The position numbers were made by a program, and so were the translations under genes. The notes under the pieces were generated by a model, which saw only the letters and a program-made list of their open reading frames with translations, was not told the origin of the DNA and made no database searches. 64,000 bases of DNA from Tenrec ecaudatus (Eukaryota; Chordata; Mammalia; Afrosoricida; Tenrecidae): the NCBI RefSeq assembly GCF_050624435.1, contig NC_134542.1:109537677-109601676 (forward strand), given 5' to 3'. Numbering within the stretch: the first letter of the stretch is position 1; every line of letters begins with the position of its first letter. This document shows positions 12,111-24,345 of this stretch, in pieces.

Positions 12111-12692
12111 AAGAATTTGTTTTGTCTCCCTCCCACCCCCCCCTTCTCTGCCATCCATCTCCCAGGGAGGAGGTCACATGTGGATCCTTGTAATCAACCC
12201 ACTCACCCTCCACTCTCCCAGCATCGCCCCTAACACCCCTGGTCCTGAGGGTATCATCCACCCTGGATTCCCTGTGCCTCCAGCTCCTATATGCACCAGT
12301 GTACAACCTCTGCCCTATCCAGTCCTTCAAGGTAGAATTCAGATCATGGTAGTTGGGGGGAGGAAGCATCCAGGATCTGGGGGAAAGCTGTGTTCTTCAT
12401 CGGTACTACCTCACACCCTGACTGATCAGTCTCCTCCCCTAAACCCCTCTGTGAGGGGATCTCCAGTGGCTGACACTTGAGGGCTCATGAGGGAGTGGGG
12501 AGCGGGGAGGGAGGGGAAAAAAAAGAGGACCTGATGCAGAGGTCTTAAGTAGAGAGCAAATGCTTTGAGAGTGATTAAGGCAAAGAATGCACGGATGTGC
12601 TTTATACAATTGATGTATGTATATGCGTAGATTGTGATAAGAGTTGTATGAGCCCCTAATAAAATGTTAAAAACAAAAAGAATTTATTTTGT
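12111..12692 (+). mobile_element. L1-type 3' end with twin-priming inversion and target duplication
   Basis: The 5' segment (about 12126-12475) is inverted and the 3' segment (12479-12677) is in plus orientation, ending 'gagcccctaataaaatgtta' and an A-rich tail. The two segments are adjacent, non-overlapping parts of the consensus, with a short deletion between. Flanks AAGAATTTGTTTTGT (12111-12125) and AAGAATTTATTTTGT (12678-12692) match at 14 of 15 bases. The cut context ATT/AAGAA fits an L1 endonuclease site. Confidence 0.88.
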
Positions 12693-12811
12693 ATCATTGG
12701 TGTTTTAATATACAATTATTTTGTTAACATCCAATGGATACTTTAAATTTAAAATGATATAAATTAGATTTCCTATAACTTTATATAGCACACACCCAGA
12801 AACATTGTGTT

Positions 12812-13684
12812 GTTGTTGTTGTCAGTTGCTATAGAGTTGCTTGTAATTTAACGTACAACACATCAGAACATTGCCTGGTCCTGCCCCTTCTGTACAATTT
12901 TCATTGTGTTTGAAATAATTATGGAAGCCACTGTATGTCTCACTGGGGGTCTTGCCGACTCTCCTATATTCAACATGATGTCTTGTCGGTATTTGAACAA
13001 TATGTCCAAAGTATATAGCACTCAATCTTACCATTCTGGCTTCAACTAAGCACCTAACTGTACTTCTTCCAAGACAGATTCATTTGTTCCTCTGGCAACT
13101 CATGGTACATTTAACATTCCTTGCCAAGGCCCTATTCAAAGGTATTATTACTTCTTTAGTCTTCCTGATTCACTGCCCCATGTCACAGGCATCCGAGGCA
13201 CTTTAGAATCCCACTGCTTGGGTCAAGGGCTCCTTAGTCTTCAAAGTGACACATTTGCTCTTAACCATGGTAAAGAGGCTTTCTAGCATATTTTCATAAT
13301 GCAATACATCATACGTATTCTTGACTGCTGCTTCAGTGGGCATTGGTGGTGGATCCATCAAAAATGAAATTATTTTCAACTTCAATATTATCTTAATTTA
13401 TCATAATATTGCTTTTCAGTTCAGTAGTCAGACATTTTACTTTCTCTCGTTAAAGCTATAGGCTTTCAAGGCTGGGTGCCACCATCATATCGCTAGTTGT
13501 TAAGTATGGTGAATGGATACAAACCTGCTGCATACCAGTCTCTTAGTGTGTTCAGACAATTGCCCTATGGTCTGTGTACAGGTCCCATAGTAGCACAATT
13601 AAGGTCTCTGAAATTCTTATCTTTACCATGCCATCTATAATTTCTATTTCTGTCCTGATGTAACATAAGTGAACTATTGACAGA
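12812..13684 (-). mobile_element. RTE LINE 3' half
   Basis: Starts with the (GTT)n typical of the reverse-complemented RTE tail ('tgttgttgttgtcagttgc'). It then has 'gcctggtcctgcccc', 'atatgtccaaagtata', 'tacttcttccaagacagatt', 'tagtcttcaaagtgacac', 'gactgctgcttc' and 'agcacaattaaggtct'. These are landmarks of afrotherian RTE1/BovB read on the minus strand. The reading frames are broken. Confidence 0.8.
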
Positions 13685-16383
13685 GGTGATGGGGTTTTTC
13701 AATTTCCGTGTCTCTGTCAATATGTTTTGTTTCCCGCGGCAGCCATAAAGCCACCATCCATGCTCAGCTTACAGTAGCATTGAGGGGCCGAAGGGGAGGG
13801 AAGAGACTGCAAATGAGCCAGGGAGAGATGGAAGTCCACTGGCGAAAGCCAGCAATGCTGGACGGTGACGGCACAGGAGTATTCGTAAATGAGAACTAAG
13901 AACTAGACTTGTACTACTGGATTGGTAATTACAAACTTAAATCACCACAAGTGAATACTTGATTGTTAGATATAAAATTACAACAGTGTAAAGCAGGATG
14001 TCCCCAGGTTGGACTCATGAGAACAAACTTCTTGTGGAGGGGATTCAGCAATTGGTTTAAGAGGACACATAGGTCCGTCTTAGATCAGCTACAGCTTAGG
14101 AATCTCGATGTACTTGATAGTAGAGCCACAGAGATGTAACCGCTAAATAAGATCTTACTATTTAAAGAACCTGTGTTTTAGAAAGCTTTAGTGTACAGCA
14201 GGACCCCTGACTCAATGTTCAGTGTTGCTAGCACTTCAGATACCATTAGATTCCTTTATGGCACTTTCTTACTGCTTGCTGGCTATTAAAAAACAACAAC
14301 AATGTGGCTTAATTAAGGTAAGTCTGAGCAAGTCTAAACAAAGGAATTTGTCCTCAGAAAGCAGGTGGGTGAAAGTAGGTTGGGGGGTGGGCACAAACGG
14401 CCTCCCACAAAGAACTAGAGAACCTGCCTTGTTTTCTACTAGACACCTTTCCTAGTCTGCTCTATGTAATGCTCTAATCTGAGGCAGTGCTGAGATGGTT
14501 AACCTGAGGCAGCTTCCACTGGAGAGGCTGCAGGTCATTCTGAGGCATATAAAGCATTGGGGGATGGGGAGGAAAATCACATAGATGGAGGATTTAACAG
14601 GATATTGTTGTTGATTTCATTTCTTGAGATAGGTTGTGTGAATATACACAGTTTATTTCTTTAAAAACAAACAAAATAAATCCCTCCAGATTCCCTATCC
14701 CTAAAACCTAGATAGTGGTCTGCATGGCTAATTAGAAAAAGAGAGGGGAGAAAAGTCAAACTGAAACGGACTTAGATTCTTTAGTGACAACCAAATTTAT
14801 CCCAAAGAACAACCAATCCTGCAAAAGCCACTTAGTCAGTGATCCTGGTGGGAAAGTCTCACAGTTAAGATAAGGAGGCAGAAGAAAAGAGAGCCAGGAA
14901 ATGGATCGATGTGATGTCTGACCAAAAACAGTAACAAAATCATAGTGCCTATCACTAAACATTTCTCCCAACCTTTTTTTTAAATGATGGTCAATGTCAA
15001 TCATGTGGTAATAACAAACAGGAAAGGGTTGGTTGGTTGAACAGGCCAGAATGAAAGATTAAAGACAAAGAAGAAAACCTTTGCCCTTTCCTTCCCCTGC
15101 ATGTACTAGTTCTGAGAAGGCCACTTTTAGCAGATTTTCTCCTCCATGTGTGTGTCTTAATTGGATTCTCCCTCTTTCTCTGGGAGCCTACTATTTATCC
15201 CTGCCCTTCCAGAATGTGTTCTTGGTAGCTTAGAAGTCCGTGAAGTTGAGTGGTCAGAGCCATGTGTGTAGAGCATGTATGATGGCGTCTGGACTGATTC
15301 CAGGCAAAGGATGGGAGCAGGGCTCTGTTCACAGGCAGCAGATTTATGCTGCACAAATGACTTGGGTTTCTGATATTTCCTCTTCTTGATTGACCTGGGC
15401 TTAGCTGAGTTCCTAGAGGGAAGCCGTGGCATGCTGAGTGTCTACTGGGTGCTTTCTGGACTGAGAGGCGCGCAAGCTCTCTGACAAGTACCTTGAAGTA
15501 TCGATCAGAGTCTACATAAATCGTCTTGGTCCAAGATGTTCTTTCTCCCCTGCTACATATCCTCACAAGCAATGGAAGATCCATTTAATTATGCATACCA
15601 CAGCAGAATGCAAATTAAAAACTAATATTTCTTGTAAATTGTTTTGAACTTCTGACCATGTGTATTGCAGCCCAGTGCATGACCACTATGTCACCAGGGT
15701 GAAAAGTAGGTAGTTGGGTGACCAAAGGGGAGAGTCCATACTTTAATTTTAATTGCATGAAATTAAAGCTTTGTAAACCTTACAGTGGTGGGCTAAGTTA
15801 AAGTAGAAGCTAAAATAGGGGACTCAATAGGTTCAGAGCTTCCCCTAAAACATGGTGATGGTTGTAGCAATACAACCAATACAACGCTGTGCTAGATTTC
15901 TGCACTGCTCTGGATTGGGACCATCTAACAAAAGCATTCTTAATTCTAGGGTTTATTACTTTGAAAACTGCAATTAGCAACTAAATAAGTGATCAGCATA
16001 CTTTTAAAATATACTTGATCAACAGAGATTAACTGGCAGCTTTAACAACTAGCACACGTGTGGATAATCAAATAGTATTTGTGGGTGAGACTCTCACCAG
16101 AGTCTCTCATCAGAGGGTTTGTCAGTGGTTGATTGGTTGATTCCGGAGGGACACGAAACCACATTCAATCCTATAGCTGGTTAGGGTATCTAATCAGGAT
16201 CTTTAGTTTTATTTAGCTGAGAGACATGTGCCTAGGATTTTATATGCTGTAATTTTGCAGCACTTTTACTGTTTTCACTCATTCACTAAGGTAAAACATT
16301 ATCTGTAGGACCTAGGTAAAAATATTTTTTTAAAAGGATTATTACTATAAATGAAACATGTAGGATAGACCTAGGTTGCCAAT
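13685..16383. other. Unique intron with unassigned minus-strand ORFs
   Basis: No repeat recognised except an AfroSINE head fragment at 15640-15705. Two overlapping minus-strand frames, 15157-15432 (91 codons, KPRSIKKRKYQKPKS) and 15195-15584 (129 codons), show no family motif I recognise. They could be a pseudogene fragment or chance. Confidence 0.35.
15640..15705 (-). repeat. AfroSINE head fragment
   Basis: 'cttctgaccatgtgtattgcag' then 'cagtgcatgaccactatgtc' and 'accaggg' is the reverse complement of the tRNA-like head. Confidence 0.6.
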
Positions 16384-16938
16384 TGTGGTACTTATGTCAT
16401 CTGTTGTCAATTTGAGAGGATTATGAGTGAAGTGGTGGAATCTAGTCTGTCAATCATTGTATAATCAATGAGGCTTATGAGCGGGCATGGCCTTCCCCTA
16501 AGGATCCTGAGAATTGCTCTATTTCCTCCTTGGAAGCAAGAGACAGTCTCTCTCACTCTCTGCTCACTGCCTGAGAGATGCTTTACTGACAAGACATAGG
16601 GCACTATGCTAATAGACCCTATGCACTGGGAACAGGAGAAGACACATGTAGACCCCTTACAGCCCTGAGATGCTTACAATGCCACTGGATCCACAAGAAC
16701 TTCCCACCCACTGGTCTTTGATCTTCTGTATTCAGCATCATTACATGTGTTCCATGAGTCTGGAGAGGACTTTATAGGTTGGTATTGGACATTTGGGCTA
16801 ATATCAGACTATGGACTTGATTTGGACTGGGCTGGGATGTTTTCTCAATATTCACTTGCTCTTGTGTATAAACCTCTTCCTTATACACATATGAGTGTGT
16901 TTATGAATTTATTTCTCTAGTTCACCCAGACTAACACA
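16384..16938 (-). mobile_element. Solo LTR, subtype A, near-match 5-bp target duplication
   Basis: On the minus strand it runs from TGTGTTAG (ending at 16938) to ...GTACCACA (at 16384). Flanks are CCAAT (16379-16383) and CAAAT (16939-16943), one mismatch. Internal blocks match the other copies ('gggctgggatgttttctcaat', 'agtctggagaggactttat'). No coding sequence. Confidence 0.82.
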
Positions 16939-16943
16939 CAAAT

Positions 16944-17565
16944 TACTAGTCAATCTTCAGCAATAGAGTTCCAAATGAAGCCCAATGATGTCAGAGTATA
17001 TTTCTTTGGGATAGCTGTCCTTGCTTTTGCCTGCACTAGACATTTCAGCTTTTCCTTTAAAGGAGTATTTTAGCCTCCTTCATCATCAAGTATCTGGCTT
17101 ACTGATTAACAGATAAAATTCTATTGAACTTATTTTCTGCAGGCAAATCACTCCTTCCTGCTTACTTGAAATTTATTAGAGACATTTGTGTGTTGCTGGA
17201 CCTATCCTTAACTTTCATAATTTCTTTCTGATGTGTGGGGTAGATTGAGGTATACACTTATCTTTTAATATATCTCTCCCCACTCCGTAATGAATTATCT
17301 AGGCAATTTGTAAAAATTTTCTAATTTATCTTTAATGCTTATTGATTCCTATATGGTAGGTGAGATTTGGTCCCTGGCTATTTGTGATCCTTAAGTTTCT
17401 CATAAAGGAACTATTATTCAAATTTATGTACCAACCACTAAAGCTAGTGGAAAAAAATGAAGAATTATACTGATGTCTTCATTCTGAACTTGACCAAACA
17501 TGTGATGATATTTTGTTTTCTTGCAATGAAAAAATTGGAAACCAAGAATGAGAAGTAGTTAGAAA
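16944..17565. other. AT-rich unique intron
   Basis: Nothing recognised. Confidence 0.4.
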
Positions 17566-18518
17566 ATGTCCTTTCATTGGACCTCTACTCAACTACTCCA
17601 TCAACACAAGAACACTTTGTTCTAATAACCTGGCATTCCGTGATACTCACCTTCCCGATTCGATCGCTGGAGACAAAATCGGTGCATAGCAAATGTGGTG
17701 AAGCAAGCTGATGGTGCCCGGCTATCAAAAGGTATCTGGGGTCTTAAAGGCTTGAAGATAAACAAGCAGCCATCTCACTAAGAAGCAACAAGGTCCACAT
17801 ACAAGAAGGACACCAACCTGTGTGATCATGAGATATCAATGGGATCAGGTATCAGGTATCAAAAAATCCTATCAATGTGAATGAGGGGAAGTGCAGAGTG
17901 GAGACCCAAAGCCCATCTCTAGACAATTGGGCATACCATTACAGAAGGGTCATAAGGAAGAGATGAGCCAGTCAGGGTGCATTATAGCCCTAATGAAACA
18001 TATAACTTTCCTCTAGTTCTTTAATGCTTCCTCCCCCCAACTATGATGACCCCAATTCTACCTTACAAATTGGCTAGACCAGAGCATGTACACTGTACAG
18101 ATAAGAACTGGAAACACAAGGTATCCAGGACAGATAAACCCCTCAGGACCAATAATGAGAATAAGGATACCAGGAGGGGAAGGGGAAGGTGGGGGAGAAA
18201 GGAGGAACCAATCACAATGATCTACATATGACCCTTTCCCAGGGGGGATGGAGAACAGAAAAGTGGGTGAAGGGAGCCATTGTTCAGTGTAAGCTATGAC
18301 AAAATAATAATAATTTATAAATTATCAAGGGTTCAGAAGGGAGGGTGGGGGGAGGGGAAATGAGCTGATTTCAAGGGTTCAAGTAGAAAGAAAATATTCT
18401 AAAAATTATGACAACGTATGTACAAATGTGCTTGACTCAATGGATGTATGGATTGTAATATGAAGTGTATGAGCCCCCAATAAAATGATAAAAAGAAAGA
18501 AAAATAAAATATGTCCTT
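17566..18518 (+). mobile_element. Longest L1-type 3' end copy, with target duplication
   Basis: About 940 bp, from 'cattggacctctactcaac' through 'ggggtcttaaaggcttgaag', 'gagtggagacccaaagccca', 'agatgagccagtcagggtgc' and 'aatggatgtatggattgtaa' to 'gagcccccaataaaatgata' plus A-rich tail. ATGTCCTT precedes it at 17566-17573 and follows it at 18511-18518. It shows the family extends at least 0.9 kb upstream of the poly-A without an ORF, consistent with a long L1 3' UTR. Confidence 0.8.
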
Positions 18519-19154
18519 GGTGCTAGAAAGAAGCCTGAGAATGAATGATCACATTTTGCAATACCAATGACCTGTTCGAAGTAAATAGCCCCTTACAACA
18601 GCACATGTGCATTTCTCCATGTGAAATACATAGAAGCAAACTGATTATGTGTATGAGAAGAGACTATAGAGAAGCTCACTATTAGCAGCAAAAGCTAGGC
18701 CAGGGACTGACTATGGATCAGACCGTCAATTGTTTATATCTCAGTTCAAGAACAAGCTTAGGGAAATCAAAATAAGTCTACAAGAGCCAAAATACAATGT
18801 TAAACTGATCCCACATGAATTTTGAAAACATATCAAGATCAGGGTTGCTATGTTAAACATTGATACAGGGGGCTGGGGCTGGACTTGAAATCACATAGAG
18901 ACACCCAGCTCAGCCTAGCCCCACCCTATCTCAGTTGACCTCTGTGGATGCCTGAAGCCTTTAGACCCTTGGGTGCAGGCTGTGGTCTCTGGCTGTCCCT
19001 GTAAGGCTTCTTCTTCTTCATCCTCATGCTCACAGAGCTGCATACCTGCTCCAGTTACTTTTCCCAGGAAGTGCCTCTTGGTTGGGTCCAGCCCCTCCTC
19101 TGGGCTCCCAGAACCCCTCATAATAAACAAACAAGCAAATAAATACGAATGACA
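18519..19154. other. Unassigned sequence with a short minus-strand ORF
   Basis: 18840-19130 is GC-richer than its surroundings. It carries a minus-strand frame (18915-19184, 89 codons) with an acidic EHEDEEEE run. No family was recognised. It may be a fragment of a processed pseudogene or an unlisted repeat. Confidence 0.3.
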
Positions 19155-20330
19155 GAAACCTAATGAGCTGTGGAACAACCTCAAGAACAGTACACATGAA
19201 GAAAGTAAAAGATCATTAAGAAATCAAGAAATAAGACAACAATCACAATGGACGTCAGAAAAGACTAAAACTTGCTTTTAATTGTAGTGTCGTTAAGACA
19301 CATGGAAGAAAAGATGAAATCAAAGATATGTACAGAAAATCTCAAAGTGCAGCTCCAAAAAGTAAAAAAAGTATCATAATGAAATGTTCAAAAACCTAGA
19401 GGTGGAAAACCAAAAAGTGAGAACATGTTCAGCATATCTTATATTTAAAGAACTCAAGAAAAAATACATCGAGATATAATATTGAAAGATTCTATGGGGC
19501 AAATATTGAATGATGCAGGAATCATCAAAAGAACATGGAAAGAATACATACAGTCACTGTTCCCAACAAGGTGTGGACATTCTGCCATTTCAGGAAGTGG
19601 CATATGAGCAACAGACAACGGTGCTGAAAGAGGAAATTCAAGCTGCACTGAGAACATTAGCCAAAAACAAGGCTCCAGGAATTGATGGAATACCAATAGG
19701 AATAATTCAAAAGGTTGATGAAGCACTGGGAGCACTCACTCATCTCTGCCAAGAACGTTGTAACACAGCTGCTTGACCAACTGAATGGAAGAAATCCATC
19801 AACATGTGACCAGACAAAGTGCAGGAATGACAGAACAATGTCGTTGATGTCATATGCAAAGATTACAGCAGTAGATTGACAAAGGGACTGCCAGATGCAC
19901 AGGCTGGATCCAGAAGAGGATGTAGGACACTGTACGTCATTGCTGACATCAGATGACTAATACTGCCTCAAAGCAGAGAATACCAGAAAGATGCTAACTT
20001 GTGCTGCATTGACTATGCCAAGGCTTTCAATTATGTGGAACATAACAAACCTTGAATAGCCCCCAGAAGAAAGGAAATCTCAAAACACTACATTGTCCTC
20101 ATGTGGAACCTGCAAATGGATCAAGGGGAAATGATGTGAAGTGAGCAAGGCATATTGTGTGGTTGAAAATCAGGATAGGTGCATTGCAGTTGTATCTTCT
20201 CACCATACTCATTCAGTGAGTGTACTGAGCAAATAATCAGAGAGCTACATTATTTGAAGAAAAATAGTGTTAGAATTGAAGGAAGCTGAATTCCATGATC
20301 CTCATCTGCAAATGCTTCAAGCTCCCCTCT
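19155..20330 (+). pseudogene. RTE/BovB-type LINE reverse transcriptase remnant, plus copy
   Basis: In plus orientation it runs from 'aatgagctgtggaacaacctc' through 'gatgcaggaatcatcaaaag' into an RT reading frame. The longest open piece (19510-19776) contains EEIQAALRTLAKNKAPGIDG, the conserved RTE segment ahead of the palm. Further on, in broken frames, come LPDAQAGSRRGCRT and CCIDYAKAFNYVEHNK, the RT motif A region. Stops and indels disable it. RTE reverse transcriptase copies LINE RNA at the target site. This copy ends abruptly at about 20330 against a minus copy. Confidence 0.88.
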
Positions 20331-22495
20331 CTCTCAGCAAGCAGGGTAGTATCATGAGCATATTACTGGTTATTAATAATCTTTTTTCCTATCCTGAAGA
20401 TGTTCTTCATACAGTCCAAATTCTCAATGTACTTCCTCAGCGTATCGATAAAGTATGGTGAAAGGATACAACCCTGACACATCTATTTTTATTTCAAACC
20501 ACACAGGATTTTCTTGGTCTGGTGAAAGCTTTAATGTTTATGCACAGTATCTGGATAAGCACAAGGAAATGTTCTGGAATTCCCATTTTTCTCTTTATTA
20601 TCCATAGTAGTTATTTTTTAATCATCCAAACAGTTGAATACCTTTGTATGGTCAATAAACACAAGAGAACATCTTTCTGTTAGTCTCTTCCTTCATCCAT
20701 GATCTATCTAACCTAAAAAAGAAAGAAAAAAGGCTCTTGTTCCATGACTCCCCTAAATCAGTCTTTAATTTCTGGCAGCTCTCAGTTGCTTGATGTATTG
20801 TTGCAATCATTATTGAATTATCTTCAGCAAAAGTTTACTTGCATGTGATATTAGTGATACTGTTTGATAGTTTTCACGTTCTGTTGGGTCACGGATCTTT
20901 GGAATGCATACAACTTTGGATCTCTTCCAAATGGTTCATAGATGTGTGAGTCTTTCTGGCTTGTTAAATATTTCAGTTGGTAGTCCCTCAATTCTTTCAG
21001 CCTTCTTTTCCACTAATGCCTTTAGTGAAGCTTGGACTTCTTCCTAAAGTATCATAGGTTCTTGACCATAAGTCTTTTCTTGAAGTGGTGAAGGTTAACT
21101 AGTGCTCTTTGGTACGATGACTCTGTGTACTCCATCCATCTTCCTTTGGTGATTCCTGCATCATTCAGTATGTTGCCCACCGAATCTTACACTATTGAAA
21201 CCCAGGCTTAATTTTTTTAACAGTTAACTTGATATATACTGAGCATATTCTTCCTTTTTGGGTTTGTAACTCCAGGTTGTTGCACATTTCATCAAAATAC
21301 TTTTTCTGTCTTCCCCACCTGTACTTTTAAATTTCTATTCAGTCCTCTGACTTTATAATTTCTCAAGTTTGCTGTAGCTGCATTAAAATCAAGAGCAAGT
21401 TCAAGAATCCCTTCTGAAATTCACTTGGATCTTTTCTTTCTTTCTCTGTTCCACAGTTCCTCTTGGTCTCATTTTAACAGATGATAGATTCTCCTCTCAT
21501 CTCTCTCCAGAGATGTAGTTCATTTAATTCCTCTGTATTCCATCTTCTAAAGTCTACATGTGTAGTCACCATTTATACTGTTTATTAAAAAAGGTATTTC
21601 TAAAGAAGAAAATATTGGGTTTTAAAAAATTCTATCATGTGTTCTCCTGCTTTGTTTCATCATGAAAGATACATTTTCTAATCACTGTGCCTTTACTTTG
21701 TTTCCAATGTTTATCTTCGAATTGCCAATAATTGTCAATGCATCTCAAATGCATGCTTGATTTCAAAATGAAGATCTGGGTAGAATTCCAAAATTCACCC
21801 ATCACTAACTTTAATAGTTGATACAAACATTTGAATAATAGTTTTATAAACTGGGTTCCTTGTATGCATAAAGATATTATTGTATGACAGACAGGATTGT
21901 AATTTACCATAGATCTTGAAATGTTCATTTTGATAGTTAACAGGAGTCTGTTATTCTTGAATTTGTCATCATTGTCATAGTAACCCATAGTTTTTCTGTT
22001 TCAGAAGGACCAATACCAATCTATTCAGTGCACTAATGCCTAGGATATTTATCTCTATGCCTTCAATTTTATTTTTGACTTTTTATAATTCTCCTAGTTT
22101 CATGTTTTGTATATCCCACCTTCAATTAGTATTATATATTTGTAGCTGTGTCTTCTCATTTTGATGTATATCCCACCAGGACATGAAGGTCCCAAAAGCT
22201 TGACTCTATTCAAGCCATTTTGATCAAGTCTGTTATGAGATGTCAGCCCTCCCTAGTCATATTCGAGTGACTTCTGAGTAATCATCTCCTGGCACTACAC
22301 CTGACAATTTTCCACTACTGTTTTCAAGGCTTTTAGCATAGATTTCAGAGAATCCTCCCAAGTGGAAAACCAATTCCATCTTCACACTTTGTTTCGGCTG
22401 GAAGCTCCACTGAAACCTATCCACCTTGGGTGACACTTCTGGTGTTTGAAATACCAGTGATATAGTTGCCAGAATTATAGCAAGACGCAAGTCAC
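20331..22495 (-). mobile_element. RTE LINE, minus copy, RT region to 5' end
   Basis: Landmarks read left to right in reverse complement are 'ctctcagcaagcagggt', 'aagtatggtgaaaggatacaa', 'gttctggaattcccat', 'atggtcaataaacacaag', 'cttcagcaaaagtttacttgc', 'ggatctcttccaaatgg', 'atcaccaattaat'-like and 'cactaatgcctaggatat'. It ends in the 5' region with 'ggaagctccactgaaacctatccacc' and 'gcaagacgcaagtcacca'. It lacks the 3' end. Its RT portion overlaps in content with the plus copy, so the two are separate insertions. Confidence 0.85.
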
Positions 22496-22985
22496 CACAG
22501 AATCACACACTTGTATACAAGCGGAGTCATCTTTCCCTAGCACAGGAATAAAGACCAGAAATCATTTTGTTAGAAACAGCCCATGGTGGCAGAATAGTTG
22601 GGTTAGGTATTTGAGAAGGAGATTTAGGTAAAGCTTGACACCGTTCACTGTCCTTGCTTTCTCTCAGAGACACGTTTACCTTGCTTACACTGGAGACACG
22701 TTTCCTTAGTTTCATGTTTAGATCTACATGGAAGATGGTACATGGAAGATGGTAGCTGCTAGGGTAAAAATCACTCATCTGTCAGTTTGTCTTACTGTGG
22801 TAGCTTTCCTGTTATTATGAAACTGGAAGCTATGTTACTGACATGTTAAAACCAACTGGGTCCCCTATGATATACAGGAGTTTCCAGATAAGAAGAGACT
22901 ACAAAGTAGGAATCGGCAGTCTACTAGAGAGGGATTATTACTGATAATCTTATGAACAATAGTAGACTATTGGCAGGTATCACGC
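22496..22985. other. Unassigned intron between RTE copies
   Basis: No repeat recognised. Confidence 0.35.
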
Positions 22986-22989
22986 TGGA

Positions 22990-23135
22990 ATGAGGCCCTC
23001 GGGTTGGAAGGGGCAACATGGCTGCAACAAGGCACTCAAACATGAGCGTAGTATGAAGCAAGACTGGACATTTTTTCCATTCTGTTCTCAATAAGGTCAC
23101 TAAGAATTGGAACTAATTTGACAGCACCTAACAGC
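22990..23135 (+). mobile_element. RTE 3' terminal fragment
   Basis: 'aacatggctgcaacaaggc', 'cattctgttctcaataaggtc' and 'tttgacagcacctaacagc' match the RTE 3' end including its terminal 'gacggcacctaacaac' type repeat. Confidence 0.7.
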
Positions 23136-23849
23136 ACCAGGGTACGGGCTGACCAGAGGGAAGCTCACTCACTGCTGCTGTAAGGTGCTGTCCACGATAC
23201 TCAGACTGGATCTAGAACCGAGGTACAACACGGCAATAAACGCCCGGCCCTGCACACCTCTCACAAGTGCTGCTGTGGGAGAGCTTGTTGCAGTCATTGT
23301 CTCATTCCAGTTTCACGGATGCGTATTATTTTGTTTTTTTGTTTTTCACTAATCCTCTACTTTTCCAAGGAAAATGTTGGTTTGCATGAAATGGTCAGTC
23401 CTAATAGCATGTCCAGATTATTGGAAATGAGGGTTCTCCATCCTTTCTTCTAAGGTGACTCTGGCTTGTCTGTTATTCTAGCAATCCTTGGTAGATTCAA
23501 TATTTTATTCTAACACCAGGCATAAATGCATTCATTCTTTTAAGTCATATTTATTCATTGTCTAGTTTTCAAATTCCTATTAAGTAATTGAAACTAGCAA
23601 GGCTTTGGTAGAACAAGATGCCGTTGGACACCTTGCCTCATTTCCATTGCTATGAATTATAGATCTAGCCAAATGAAATCCTTAATAACATCAGTAGGTC
23701 TCTATTCATTATTTTTTATTATTCTCTATTGCCTGCTGTTCCAATTGTGAGGATTTTTGTTTTCTTTGAAGTGTAACCCATAATGAAGCTTGTAGTCTTT
23801 GTTCCTGAACAATAAGTGTACCTTCTCTGATTTTAATGGGCATAGTACC

Positions 23850-24082
23850 CTGATTGGTCCTCAAATGTTTTAAACATTGGGCTAGCTTACTGTCCCTCAG
23901 ACTCGTTGGAGGGCCGGGCTATAGTTAAAAAAAAAAAAAAAAAACTATGAACAAATTCCTATGCAAACTGCACATATCTTATTTTGAAGTAAAAAAAGAA
24001 ATGGGGCAAAACACCTGGCAGGCTGGATAAATGTCCTTGGCGGGCCGTATGTGGCCCCCGGGCCACAATTTGAGAACTCCTG
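23850..24082 (-). mobile_element. Non-autonomous hAT element nested in RTE
   Basis: On the minus strand it starts CAGGAGTTCTCAAATTGTGG, passes through 'cggcccgccaaggacattta' and 'gtgttttgccccatttc', and ends with 'cggccctccaacgagtctga' and 'gaggaccaatcag'. The ends are imperfect inverted repeats of hAT type (CAG..GT.CTCAAA). A homopolymer A tract (23928-23943) lies inside. It resembles a hAT family found patchily in mammals. Confidence 0.72.
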
Positions 24083-24089
24083 TTTGAGA

Positions 24090-24345
24090 ACTAACTACCT
24101 CTTGGTTTGCATGAGCACATTGACATCACATTGGGCAAACCAGATGCAGAAGACCTCTAAATGTGTAAAATAAAGTCGTCACTTTGAGGTCCCAAGTCTT
24201 CCTTACCCGAGCAGGAGCATATTCAATGCAAAATCGGGCCAAAGGAAAAGAAAGCCTGAGGAAGGACCCATGCCTTGGGTTTATGGTGTTGGCCAAGAAG
24301 ATCAAAACCGGAGTGCACATCCTTGCAGCAGTTCTCCATTCTTTG
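24090..24345 (+). mobile_element. RTE plus-strand fragment (before the 3' end)
   Basis: 'cattgggcaaaccagatgcag', 'aagacctctaaatgtgtaaa', 'gtcgtcactttgaggtccc' and 'ttatggtgttggccaagaaga' match the C-terminal/3' part of RTE. The same block recurs at 55260. Confidence 0.65.
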
